DNA from: JACCYI01 sp036389195
GTDB lineage: Bacteria; Actinomycetota; Thermoleophilia; Solirubrobacterales; Solirubrobacteraceae
Direction: 5' to 3'
DNA length: 5,222 nucleotides
NCBI GenBank assembly: GCA_036389195.1
Contig: DASVQH010000273.1
Span: forward strand, 1-5,222
Shown: positions 1 to 5,067 of the stretch, piece by piece
Numbering within the stretch: position 1 is the stretch's first letter
Layout: every line of letters starts with the position of its first letter
Made by a program: the position numbers and the translations under genes
The notes under the pieces: model-generated
What the model saw: only the letters and a program-made list of their open reading frames with translations
Told to the model about the DNA's origin: nothing
Database searches by the model: none

Positions 1-133
1 CCTCGGCGACCGTCTCGGCCCACAGGTCGCGCGCGGCCTCCGGGTCGCCGACCCGGGCGGCGAAGAACCCGAGCAGGCGCGGCGCCTCGCGGTCATAGAG
101 CGCGAGGAACGCCGCACGCGAGAGCCCGGGCAC
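1..133 (-). CDS. ECF-type RNA polymerase sigma factor, N-terminal part
   Basis: This is the first 44 codons of a gene that leaves the window at its left edge. It reads VPGLSRAAF, LALYDREAPRLLGFFAARV, then GDPEAARDLWAETVAE. The pattern 'aLYdr.aprLl.ff.rR.gD.e.A.DL.aET' is the start of sigma-70 region 2 in extracytoplasmic-function sigma factors, which recognise the -10 element and bind the core polymerase. The DLWAET piece corresponds to the DL(T/V)(Q/A)ET signature. The start is well constrained: the frame has an in-frame stop (the TGA of the preceding gene) five codons upstream, and GTG 133 is the first start codon after it. Region 4, which binds the -35 element, lies outside, so the ECF group cannot be assigned. 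The close spacing to the secreted-protein gene suggests they are expressed together. Confidence 0.8.
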   Translation of the reverse strand, partial: MPGLSRAAFLALYDREAPRLLGFFAARVGDPEAARDLWAETVAE

Positions 134-142
134 CGCTTCTCG

Positions 143-147
143 CCCTC
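143..147 (-). promoter_or_regulatory. Shine-Dalgarno overlapping the upstream stop codon
   Basis: The minus-strand bases TGAGGG hold both the stop of the secreted-protein gene (TGA 148-146) and a GAGGG ribosome-binding motif nine bases before GTG 133. This spacing supports GTG 133 as the sigma-factor start and suggests coupled translation of the two genes. Confidence 0.5.
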
Positions 148-544
148 AGCGGCCCGCCACCAGCGTCAGCGGGTGCGCGTAGTCGCGCGGGATGCGCACC
201 ACCGTGCGCCCGACCACCACGCCGTCCAGCCGCCGTTGCGCGGCCACCGCCTCGGCCGCGTCGTCGTAGGCGTCGTGGACGCGCGGGTCGGTCCCCGGTG
301 AGGCGACGCGCGGGGAGGCGACCCGGATGAACGTGCCGGGCGGCCCCGGCCTGACCAGCGCGCGGGCGTCGAGCCCGAGGCGCCGCAGCCGCGCCGTGAC
401 CGCCATCTGGTCGCGGGCGACGTCGCGCGCCGTCACGCGCACCGATCCGTCGCCCGCCGCACCCGCCGCGCCGCTCCCGCCCGCCGCCACCGCGATGGCC
501 ACCGCCACCGTCGCCGCCCCCGCCACCGCCGTCCTGCGCTCCAT
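146..544 (-). CDS. small secreted or membrane-anchored hypothetical protein
   Basis: This is an unrecognised 132-residue protein. It begins MERRTAVAGAATVAVAIAVA, a classic signal or anchor with Arg3-Arg4 followed by a hydrophobic Ala/Val run (5-21). A Gly/Ala stretch (22-31) could hold an AAG or GAA cleavage site. There is no Cys, so it is not a lipoprotein. The outside part has SVRVTARDVARDQMAVTARL, LGLDARALVRP, GTFIRV, then YDDAAEAVAAQRR, VVVGRTVVRIP and a short tail ending LTLVAGR. This suggests a small alpha/beta fold. A doubled RVASP (75-83) comes from a 15-base tandem repeat. ATG 544 is preferred over ATG 589 because a strong Shine-Dalgarno lies at 553-564 and the signal peptide then starts at residue 1. 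It precedes a sigma-factor gene by 12 bases. It might be functionally tied to that sigma factor, but it shows no anti-sigma zinc motif and nothing in it proves a link. Confidence 0.75.
   Translation of the reverse strand: MERRTAVAGAATVAVAIAVAAGGSGAAGAAGDGSVRVTARDVARDQMAVTARLRRLGLDARALVRPGPPGTFIRVASPRVASPGTDPRVHDAYDDAAEAVAAQRRLDGVVVGRTVVRIPRDYAHPLTLVAGR
297..326. repeat. imperfect 15-base tandem duplication
   Basis: On the plus strand GGTGAGGCGACGCGC (297-311) is followed directly by GGGGAGGCGACCCGG (312-326), with three mismatches. It keeps the reading frame and doubles RVASP in the secreted protein. Confidence 0.6.
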
Positions 545-613
545 CTCAGACGCTCCCTTCCTCCGCCGACCGTTGCCCCGCAGTCGCACTGGCCTCCCGA
601 TCTGTGACGCGGC
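545..613 (-). other. intergenic gap, probable break between two transcription units
   Basis: These 69 bases separate the end of the gene after RNase J from the secreted-protein gene. Apart from the Shine-Dalgarno at 553-564 I see no convincing -35/-10 pair and no hairpin with a T-run. The gap is longer than any other junction here and is followed by a strong ribosome-binding site, so a promoter here is plausible but not shown. Confidence 0.35.
553..564 (-). promoter_or_regulatory. Shine-Dalgarno of the secreted-protein gene
   Basis: On the minus strand this reads GGAGGAAGGGAG, ending eight bases before ATG 544. It is the clearest ribosome-binding site in the window and decides the start against the upstream ATG at 589. 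Confidence 0.75.
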
Positions 614-988
614 CTAGCGGCGTTCCTCACCCAGCAGCCGCAGGCGAGGCCCGTCGTCGTCCGGGTACAGACCCTCCGGCGCGCACGCCGATACGGCCCG
701 GCGCCAGGCGTCGGCGACGAACTGATGGAGCAGCGGCGCGGGGACCGCGACGACGACCTCGCCGGCGATCAGGCCGAAGACCGGGTCGGCCTCGACGCCG
801 TCGACGGACACCACCCGCCGCTGGCGGCGCAGCGCCGCAGCCCAGCCGTCGACCACCTGCGCGTGTTCGTCGCGCCGCAGGAGATCCTGCTCGACACGGA
901 AGCGCCAGCGGGCGGTGTGCCGGCTGCGCGGCCCCGGCACGCGGGCTCCGTACGGCGCCGCCGGCGCACCGCCCGCACGGGGATCCAC
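614..988 (-). CDS. hypothetical protein, probably the 3' part of a frameshifted gene
   Basis: This is an unrecognised protein. As an intact frame it would start at GTG 988 and run 124 residues to TAG 616-614. The convincing part begins near RWRFRVEQDLL (28-38) and continues with AQVVDGWAAALRR, VVSVDGVEADPVFGLIAGEV, VVAVPAPLLHQFV and ADAWRRAVS, ending RLRLLGEERR. It looks like a soluble alpha/beta domain, without signal peptide or metal-binding motif. The first 20-25 residues (DPRAGGAPAAPYGARV) look poor. No start upstream of 988 exists in this frame before its stop at 1087-1085. Coding character upstream lies in the neighbouring frame (separate entry), so the real gene probably began at the RNase J stop and a one-base loss, or a sequence error, split it. 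It follows RNase J closely and so probably ends the operon. A sound coding frame is likely; the start is doubtful. Confidence 0.6.
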   Translation of the reverse strand: MDPRAGGAPAAPYGARVPGPRSRHTARWRFRVEQDLLRRDEHAQVVDGWAAALRRQRRVVSVDGVEADPVFGLIAGEVVVAVPAPLLHQFVADAWRRAVSACAPEGLYPDDDGPRLRLLGEERR

Positions 989-1062
989 GGCGGCCGCTCC
1001 TCGACGCCCTCGCTCCAGTCGAGGGAGACCTGGTGGACGTACGCGTGGCGCGGCGTCGTCAG
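950..1062 (-). other. 5' coding segment of the frameshifted gene after RNase J
   Basis: In the frame one base later than that of the 614-988 CDS, 35 consecutive codons from 1059 to 955 end in G or C. They read TTPRHAYVHQVS, LDWSEGVEERPP and WIPVRAV. In the downstream CDS frame the same bases give many A/T-ending codons and an Arg/Gly/Pro-rich string typical of a shadow. No ATG, GTG or TTG occurs in this frame before GTG 978. The only candidate start is CTG 1062-1060, which would overlap the RNase J stop as CTGA, like the GTGA junctions elsewhere in this cluster. The frame stays open after 955, but its sequence then becomes shadow-like (TEPACRGRAAGTPPAG), so the shift probably falls between about 978 and 940. 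Confidence 0.5.
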
Positions 1063-2726
1063 ACCTCGACGACGACGGGCAGGATCATCGGCCGGCGGCG
1101 CAGCCGGTCGTAGATGAACTTGCCGACGTCGTCGTGGAGCATCGTCTGCAGCACCTCGATCTCGGTGACCCGCTGCTCGGCCGCGCGGTCGAGGGAGTCC
1201 TCGACCGCCGTGCGGACCTCCTCGACGATCGCGCCGTCGTCGTCGAGGAACGGGACGCCGCGAGCCAGCACCTCGGGCGCGACGACGGAGGAGCCGTCCT
1301 GCTCGGAGATCGTCGCCACGACGATGAAGATGCCGTCGGCGGACAGCATCCGCCGGTCGCGCAGCGCGACGTCGGCCACGTCACCGATGTCGACGCCGTC
1401 GACGAAGATCATCCCCGCCCGCTCCTTGGCGGCGAAGCGGGCGCCCTTCGCGTCGAGCTCGAGCGGCAGCCCGTTCTCGCCGCGGAAGATGTTCCCCGAC
1501 TTGACCCCGACCGCCTCGGCGAGCTCGGAGTGCAGCAGGATCCGCTTGTAGTCGCCGTGGAACGGCATCACGTAGCGCGGCTTGACGAGGTTGAGCATCA
1601 GCTTCATCTCCTCCGCGTAGCCGTGGCCGGAGGCGTGGATCTGCGCGTCGCGGGTGGTGATGACCTCGGCGCCGACGTGGTAGAGCCGGTCGATCGTCTC
1701 GTTGACCGCGCGCTCGTTGCCGGGGATCGGCGTCGCGCTGAAGACGACGGTGTCGCCCCGCTTGAGCTCGACCTGCGGGTGGTCGCGATAGGCCATCCGC
1801 CGCAGCGCCGACAGCGGCTCGCCCTGGGAGCCCGTCGAGATGATCACGAGCTTGTGGTCGGGGAACTGGTCGATCTCGCGCGCCTGCACGAAGATGCCGT
1901 CGGGCGCCTTGATGTGCCCGAGCTGGCGCCCGATGTTGACGTTCTTGCGCATCGAGCGCCCGACCAGGGCGACCTTGCGCCCCAGCGACGCGGCCGCGTC
2001 GATGACCTGCTGCACGCGGTGGATGTTCGACGCGAAGCTCGTGACCACGATGCGGCCCTTGCAGCGCGCGAAGACGCGCTCGAGCTGCGGGCCGGCGACG
2101 CGCTCGGACGGCGCCCAGCCGGGCCGGTCGGCGTTCGTGGAGTCGCCGCACAGCAGCAGGACGCCTTCGCGGCCGAGCTCGGCCAGCCGCTGGACGTCGG
2201 CCGGCTTGCCGTCGACCGGCGTCTGGTCGAACTTGTAGTCGCCGGTGATGAGGATCGTCCCGAGGTCGGTGGTCAGCGCGACCGCCCGCATGTCCGGGAT
2301 CGAGTGGGTCATGTGGATCAGCTCGATGTCGAACGGCCCGGCCTCGGCGATGTCGCCGGCCGGCAGGACCTCCAGCGGCGTCTCGCGCAGCTTGTGCTCG
2401 TCGAGCTTGGAGCGCGCCATGGCGACGGTGAGCTGGCCGCCGTAGACGACCGGGATCTTGTCCTCGCCCAGCTCGCGCAGGACCCAGGGCAGCGCCCCGA
2501 CGTGGTCCTCGTGGCCGTGGGTGATGACGACCGCCTCGATGTCGTCGCGGCGGTCGCGCAGGTACTGGAAGTCGGGCAGGACGAGGTCGATGCCCATCAT
2601 CTCGGCGGTCGGGAAGCGCAGGCCGCAGTCGACGACGACGATCCGGTCCTCGTACTCGACGACCGTCATGTTCTTGCCGATCTCGCCCAGGCCCCCGAGC
2701 GGCAGGACGCGCAGCTTGGCGCTCAC
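1059..2726 (-). CDS. rnj: ribonuclease J (metallo-beta-lactamase/beta-CASP RNase)
   Basis: RNase J has 5'-to-3' exonuclease and endonuclease activity and acts in rRNA maturation and mRNA decay in the cytoplasm. The 555-residue protein has the usual length. The metallo-beta-lactamase core shows GGLGEIGKN (11-19), the zinc motif HGHEDH (70-75), His141 in HMTHSIPD (138-145) and Asp163 in TGDYKFD (161-167). The beta-CASP domain includes GDSTNA (194-199), SFASNIHR (230-237) and TGSQGEP (298-304). HASGH (364-368) and PFHGDY (388-393) return to the lactamase core, with His390 a metal ligand. A C-terminal domain from about 440 ends in LRRRPMILPVVVEV. No key residue is missing. The GTG at 2726 is chosen because it overlaps the dapA TGA (GTGA) and gives MSAKLRVLPLGG, the normal family start. 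The frame is open to 3011 but only as the shadow of dapA. The dapA-rnj pairing is also seen in Mycobacterium. Confidence 0.97.
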   Translation of the reverse strand: MSAKLRVLPLGGLGEIGKNMTVVEYEDRIVVVDCGLRFPTAEMMGIDLVLPDFQYLRDRRDDIEAVVITHGHEDHVGALPWVLRELGEDKIPVVYGGQLTVAMARSKLDEHKLRETPLEVLPAGDIAEAGPFDIELIHMTHSIPDMRAVALTTDLGTILITGDYKFDQTPVDGKPADVQRLAELGREGVLLLCGDSTNADRPGWAPSERVAGPQLERVFARCKGRIVVTSFASNIHRVQQVIDAAASLGRKVALVGRSMRKNVNIGRQLGHIKAPDGIFVQAREIDQFPDHKLVIISTGSQGEPLSALRRMAYRDHPQVELKRGDTVVFSATPIPGNERAVNETIDRLYHVGAEVITTRDAQIHASGHGYAEEMKLMLNLVKPRYVMPFHGDYKRILLHSELAEAVGVKSGNIFRGENGLPLELDAKGARFAAKERAGMIFVDGVDIGDVADVALRDRRMLSADGIFIVVATISEQDGSSVVAPEVLARGVPFLDDDGAIVEEVRTAVEDSLDRAAEQRVTEIEVLQTMLHDDVGKFIYDRLRRRPMILPVVVEV

Positions 2727-3595
2727 GAAGCGGGGGCCTTCTCGAGCAGCCCGTGGGCCGCGAGGACCTCGCGCACCGCCCGCAGCTCGTCCTCGTCGCA
2801 CTCGGCGAGCGGGAGGCGCACGCCGCCGACGTCGTGGCCGAGCAGCGCCAGCGCCGCCTTGGTGGGCGCGGGGCTGTTGGTGATGAAGAGCACGTCGAAG
2901 AGGTCGCGCAGCTCGGCGTCGATCGCGGCGCGCTCCTCGGAAGACGCGCCGAACATCCGCTTCATCTGCGGGCCGGCCACGTGCGAGGCGACGCAGATGC
3001 CGCCCGCGCACCCGAGGTCGAGCGCGCGCGCCAGCGAGGTGTCGTTGCCGGCGAAGACGGCGAGGCCGTCGATGGGCTGCAGCTCGTCGTGGTTGGACTG
3101 CTTGAGGCCCTCGATGCCCTCGATCTCCGCCAGGCCGGCCAGGAACTCCGGCGGCAGGTTGATCGTCGTCCGGCTCGGGATGTTGTAGACGATCACCGGG
3201 ACGCCGCCCGCGGCGCGGGCGACCTCCTCGTAGTGGCGGCGGATGCCCCGCAGGCTCGGGCGGTTGTAGTAGCCGGTGACCGAGAGGATCGCGTCGACGC
3301 CGGCCTGGGCCATCTGCTCGGTCTGCTCGACGGCGTGGCGGGTGTCGTTGGAGCCGGCACCCGCGACGATCGGGCCGTCCGCGCCGACCTCCGCGACCAT
3401 CAGCTCGACGAGCCCGAGGTGCTCCGCCTCGGTCAGCGTCGTCGCCTCGCCGGTGGTCCCGGCGATCACGAAGCCGTCGGACCCGTTCTCCAGCAGATGG
3501 CGGGCCAGCGCGACGGCGGCCTCCTCGTCGACGTGCCCGTCTGCCTGGAAGGGCGTGACGAGCGCGGTGAGGAGGCCGTCGTACGGGCGGGGCAT
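2723..3595 (-). CDS. dapA: 4-hydroxy-tetrahydrodipicolinate synthase (DapA)
   Basis: DapA condenses pyruvate with aspartate semialdehyde, the committed step to diaminopimelate and lysine. It is a cytoplasmic TIM-barrel enzyme, usually a tetramer. At 290 residues it has the normal length. It shows GLLTALVTPF (7-16), the pyruvate-binding GTTGE (46-50), AGAGSNDT (78-85), GYYNRP (108-113), YNIPSRT (137-143) and GLK (163-165). By alignment with E. coli DapA, Lys165 is the Schiff-base lysine, Thr47/Thr48, Tyr110 and Tyr137 form the catalytic triad region, and Arg142 binds the substrate carboxylate. All are present. Departures from the common family text are Gly108 where most have Pro (PYYNKP) and QSNHDE after Lys165 instead of E-A/S-(S/T)-GD. 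These could mark a lineage-specific form or a related N-acetylneuraminate-lyase-family member, but the dapB and RNase J context favours DapA. ATG 3595 is the only sensible start; its Shine-Dalgarno is weak. Confidence 0.93.
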   Translation of the reverse strand: MPRPYDGLLTALVTPFQADGHVDEEAAVALARHLLENGSDGFVIAGTTGEATTLTEAEHLGLVELMVAEVGADGPIVAGAGSNDTRHAVEQTEQMAQAGVDAILSVTGYYNRPSLRGIRRHYEEVARAAGGVPVIVYNIPSRTTINLPPEFLAGLAEIEGIEGLKQSNHDELQPIDGLAVFAGNDTSLARALDLGCAGGICVASHVAGPQMKRMFGASSEERAAIDAELRDLFDVLFITNSPAPTKAALALLGHDVGGVRLPLAECDEDELRAVREVLAAHGLLEKAPAS

Positions 3596-3614
3596 GGCGT
3601 CTAGTCTCGCAGGG

Positions 3615-4055
3615 TCAGCCGGCGAGCGGGTCCCCGCTGGTCATCCCGGCGTCCTGGGAGGGCGGCGTCGGGGGCAGCGGCGGGTTCGGCGACCCGGGGC
3701 CGGCGGTCGGCGTCACCGGCTGGGGCGCGACCGGCGGGACGGCGCCCTCGTCCTCCTCGCCCGGGCGGGCGGGCGGCATCTGAGCGACCGGCGATCCGGG
3801 GCCGGGCGGCACCGGCGGGCCCTCCGGGACAGGCGGGGCAGGCGGGGCGGGCGGCGCGGCCGCGCCAGGCGCGGCGACCGGGCGGCCGTGCTGGTCGAAC
3901 GTCGGCGCGCCGGACGAGGCGCCCGGGTCAGGGCGCTCGCCGCCCGCCTGGCGCTCGTTGAACTTCTTCTGCTGCTCGTCGAGCTTCGCCTGCGCCTGGT
4001 CGGCGAGCGCCTTGCCCTGGTCGGCGAGCTTCTTGGCCTTGTCCATGAATCCCAT
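3615..4055 (-). CDS. small protein with charged helix and proline-rich tail
   Basis: This 146-residue protein is of unknown function. Residues 4-36 (MDKAKKLADQ, then KALADQAQAKLDEQQKK) form one long amphipathic helix rich in Lys, Gln, Asp and Ala, probably a coiled coil. A short linker has the motif PTFDQHGRPV (51-60). The rest, from about residue 61, is low-complexity Pro/Ala/Gly (for example PPAPPAPPVPEGPPVPPGPG) and is surely disordered. There is no signal peptide. The ATG at 4055 gives MGFMDKAKK, which resembles the start of small actinobacterial proteins I have seen beginning 'MGF(L/M)DKAKKLAEQ'. ATG 4046, three codons later, is also possible. The frame is open back to 4160, but that stretch overlaps the preceding gene. 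The gap to that gene is 11 bases and to dapA 19 bases, so it sits inside the dap cluster. It could be a scaffold or an envelope-associated factor; nothing in the sequence decides this. Confidence 0.8.
   Translation of the reverse strand: MGFMDKAKKLADQGKALADQAQAKLDEQQKKFNERQAGGERPDPGASSGAPTFDQHGRPVAAPGAAAPPAPPAPPVPEGPPVPPGPGSPVAQMPPARPGEEDEGAVPPVAPQPVTPTAGPGSPNPPLPPTPPSQDAGMTSGDPLAG
3759..3870 (-). repeat. low-complexity proline-rich coding repeat
   Basis: Within the proline-rich protein, the DNA is an irregular run of GGCGGG/GGCGGGGCA-like units on the plus strand, most regular at about 3830-3856. It encodes Pro-Pro-Ala and Pro-Pro-Val triplets on the minus strand. The phrase GPGSP also occurs twice in the protein, from similar DNA near 3689-3703 and 3790-3806. 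Such tracts grow and shrink by slippage, so the length probably varies between strains. The boundaries are approximate. Confidence 0.5.
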
Positions 4056-4066
4056 GGCGGTGAAGG

Positions 4067-4405
4067 CTAAGCCGAGTCCCGGTCGGGGCGCAACCGCCGC
4101 GGTTCGCGCACCGCGTCGGTGAACCGGCGCGGCACCGCCGCGCCCTCGCCTTCCTCCCACAGGGTGACCACCACCAGCTCGTTGCGCGGGCGGTCGTGCA
4201 GGCAGACGAAGACCAGCGCGCCGTCGCGGACGTAGACCGAGCCGCGCTGCGCCGCCGCGCCGGGCGGCGGCTCGTCGCTGACCCGCCCCGCCGCCCAGGC
4301 CTCCCCCACCCGCGTCGCGACCTCGGTGCGCGGGTCCAGCGTGCCGCGGACGCGCTGGCGGTAGCGGTCGGCGGCGTGGTCGGTGACGGCGATCAAGGGC
4401 GCCAC
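4067..4405 (-). CDS. small hypothetical protein, His/Arg helix plus beta hairpin
   Basis: This is an unrecognised 112-residue protein with no signal peptide or membrane segment. The N-terminal part reads VTDHAADRYRQRV (7-19), a predicted helix with His10, Arg14 and Arg18 on a repeating spacing. A variable Pro/Ala stretch (45-52) follows. The strands VYVRDGALVFVC (57-68) and ELVVVTLW (76-83) then probably form a hairpin. The tail is Arg-rich. The layout 'DHA..R...R' followed by a beta sheet ending in VVTLW faintly recalls DUF4258-like small proteins with a BECR/RelE-type fold, but this is a guess from pattern. The start is uncertain: GTG 4405 lies eight bases after the dapB stop, and TTG 4396 would give LIAVTDHA. 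Neither has a clear Shine-Dalgarno, so translation is probably coupled to dapB. The stop is TAG at 4069-4067. A longer open frame reaches back to 5017 in this phase, but that part is only the shadow of dapB. Confidence 0.75.
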   Translation of the reverse strand: MAPLIAVTDHAADRYRQRVRGTLDPRTEVATRVGEAWAAGRVSDEPPPGAAAQRGSVYVRDGALVFVCLHDRPRNELVVVTLWEEGEGAAVPRRFTDAVREPRRLRPDRDSA

Positions 4406-4413
4406 AGGGCGGC

Positions 4414-5067
4414 CTACAGCAGCACGTCGAGCCCGACCGTGAGCCGGTCGGGCAGGTCCCCCACGCGCCGGACGGCGAGCAGCACGCCGGGGGTGAAGCT
4501 CATGCGGTCGGTCGTGCGGTGCTCGATCGTCAGCGTCTGGCCGACGTCGCCGAGGATGACCTGCTGGTCGGCCACGACGCCGGTCAGCCGCAGCGAGTGG
4601 ATCGGGACCTCGCCCTCCATCAGCTCGGCGGTGCGCTTGGCCGTGCCCGACGGCGCGTCGACCTTGGCCGGATTGTGGGCTTCCACGATCTCCGCGTGCG
4701 CCATATGGCGCGACGCCTCGGCCGCGAAGCGCATCATGAGCACCGCGCCGATCGCGAAGTTGGGGGCGAAGAACGCGTTGGCCCGGTCGATCCGCTCGGC
4801 GTGCTCGCGCAGCGCCTCCAGGTCGAAGCCCGTGGTCCCGATGACCGCGTGGACGCCGGCGTCCAGGCAGGCGCGGGCGTTGGCCAGCGCCTGGTCGGGC
4901 CGCGTGAAGTCGACGACGACGTCGGCGTCGCCGAGCACGTCGGCCACGGCCGTGTCGAGCACCGGGTCGGCGCGGCCGGCGAGCGACAGGTCGTCGGCGT
5001 CCTCGACCGCCGCGCACACGGCGCGACCGACCTTGCCGGCCGCGCCGGCCACGGCGACGCGGATCAC
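4414..5067 (-). CDS. dapB: 4-hydroxy-tetrahydrodipicolinate reductase (DapB)
   Basis: DapB uses NAD(P)H to reduce the DapA product to tetrahydrodipicolinate in the cytoplasmic diaminopimelate/lysine pathway. The 217-residue protein opens with a Rossmann dinucleotide-binding motif GAAGKVG (8-14). It continues with VVDFTRPD (51-58), VIGTTGF (75-81), APNFAIGAV (101-109) and the substrate loop EAHNPAKVDAPSGTA (129-143). The end, SFTPGVLLAVR (190-200) and GLDVLL, is typical of actinobacterial DapB. The GTG start at 5067 is chosen because it puts the Rossmann strand at the N-terminus and makes a GTGA overlap with the gene before it. Two features are odd. The protein is short: about 245 residues in Mycobacterium and 273 in E. 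coli, with the missing length just after the DAPSGT loop. The second His of the usual E-x-H-H motif is Asn132, while the first His (131), Lys135 and the SGT are kept. It is probably active. Confidence 0.95.
   Translation of the reverse strand: MIRVAVAGAAGKVGRAVCAAVEDADDLSLAGRADPVLDTAVADVLGDADVVVDFTRPDQALANARACLDAGVHAVIGTTGFDLEALREHAERIDRANAFFAPNFAIGAVLMMRFAAEASRHMAHAEIVEAHNPAKVDAPSGTAKRTAELMEGEVPIHSLRLTGVVADQQVILGDVGQTLTIEHRTTDRMSFTPGVLLAVRRVGDLPDRLTVGLDVLL

Noticed and set aside
604..1117. Plus-strand open frames of 130-169 codons
   Set aside because: They are rich in Arg, Pro and Ala with no domain, and lie opposite the better-supported minus-strand gene.
2727..3011. N-terminal extension of RNase J into dapA
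   Set aside because: The extra 95 residues are Arg/Ala-rich shadow of dapA. The family N-terminus (KLRVLPLGGLGEIG) begins right after GTG 2726.
915..3188. 757-codon plus-strand open frame antisense to RNase J and dapA
   Set aside because: Its product is a run of Asp/Val/Leu/Arg/Ala typical of the mirror frame of GC-rich genes. The minus strand carries complete, motif-bearing RNase J and DapA, so this is a shadow.
2753..3604. 283-codon plus-strand open frame opposite dapA
   Set aside because: It mirrors dapA codon by codon, has no recognisable domain and has the same biased composition as other shadows.
3596..3614. Possible promoter or terminator before dapA
   Set aside because: Only 19 bases, with no hairpin or T-run and no convincing -10/-35 pair. 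The genes look cotranscribed.
4406..5017. N-terminal extension of the 112-residue protein across dapB
   Set aside because: The sequence is an Arg/Gly/Pro-rich shadow of dapB; natural protein text starts near GTG 4405.
5034..5054. Near-palindrome of GCCGGC units at the dapB 5' end
   Set aside because: It lies inside the coding sequence for the Rossmann loop (Gly/Ala codons) and is expected by chance in such GC-rich DNA.
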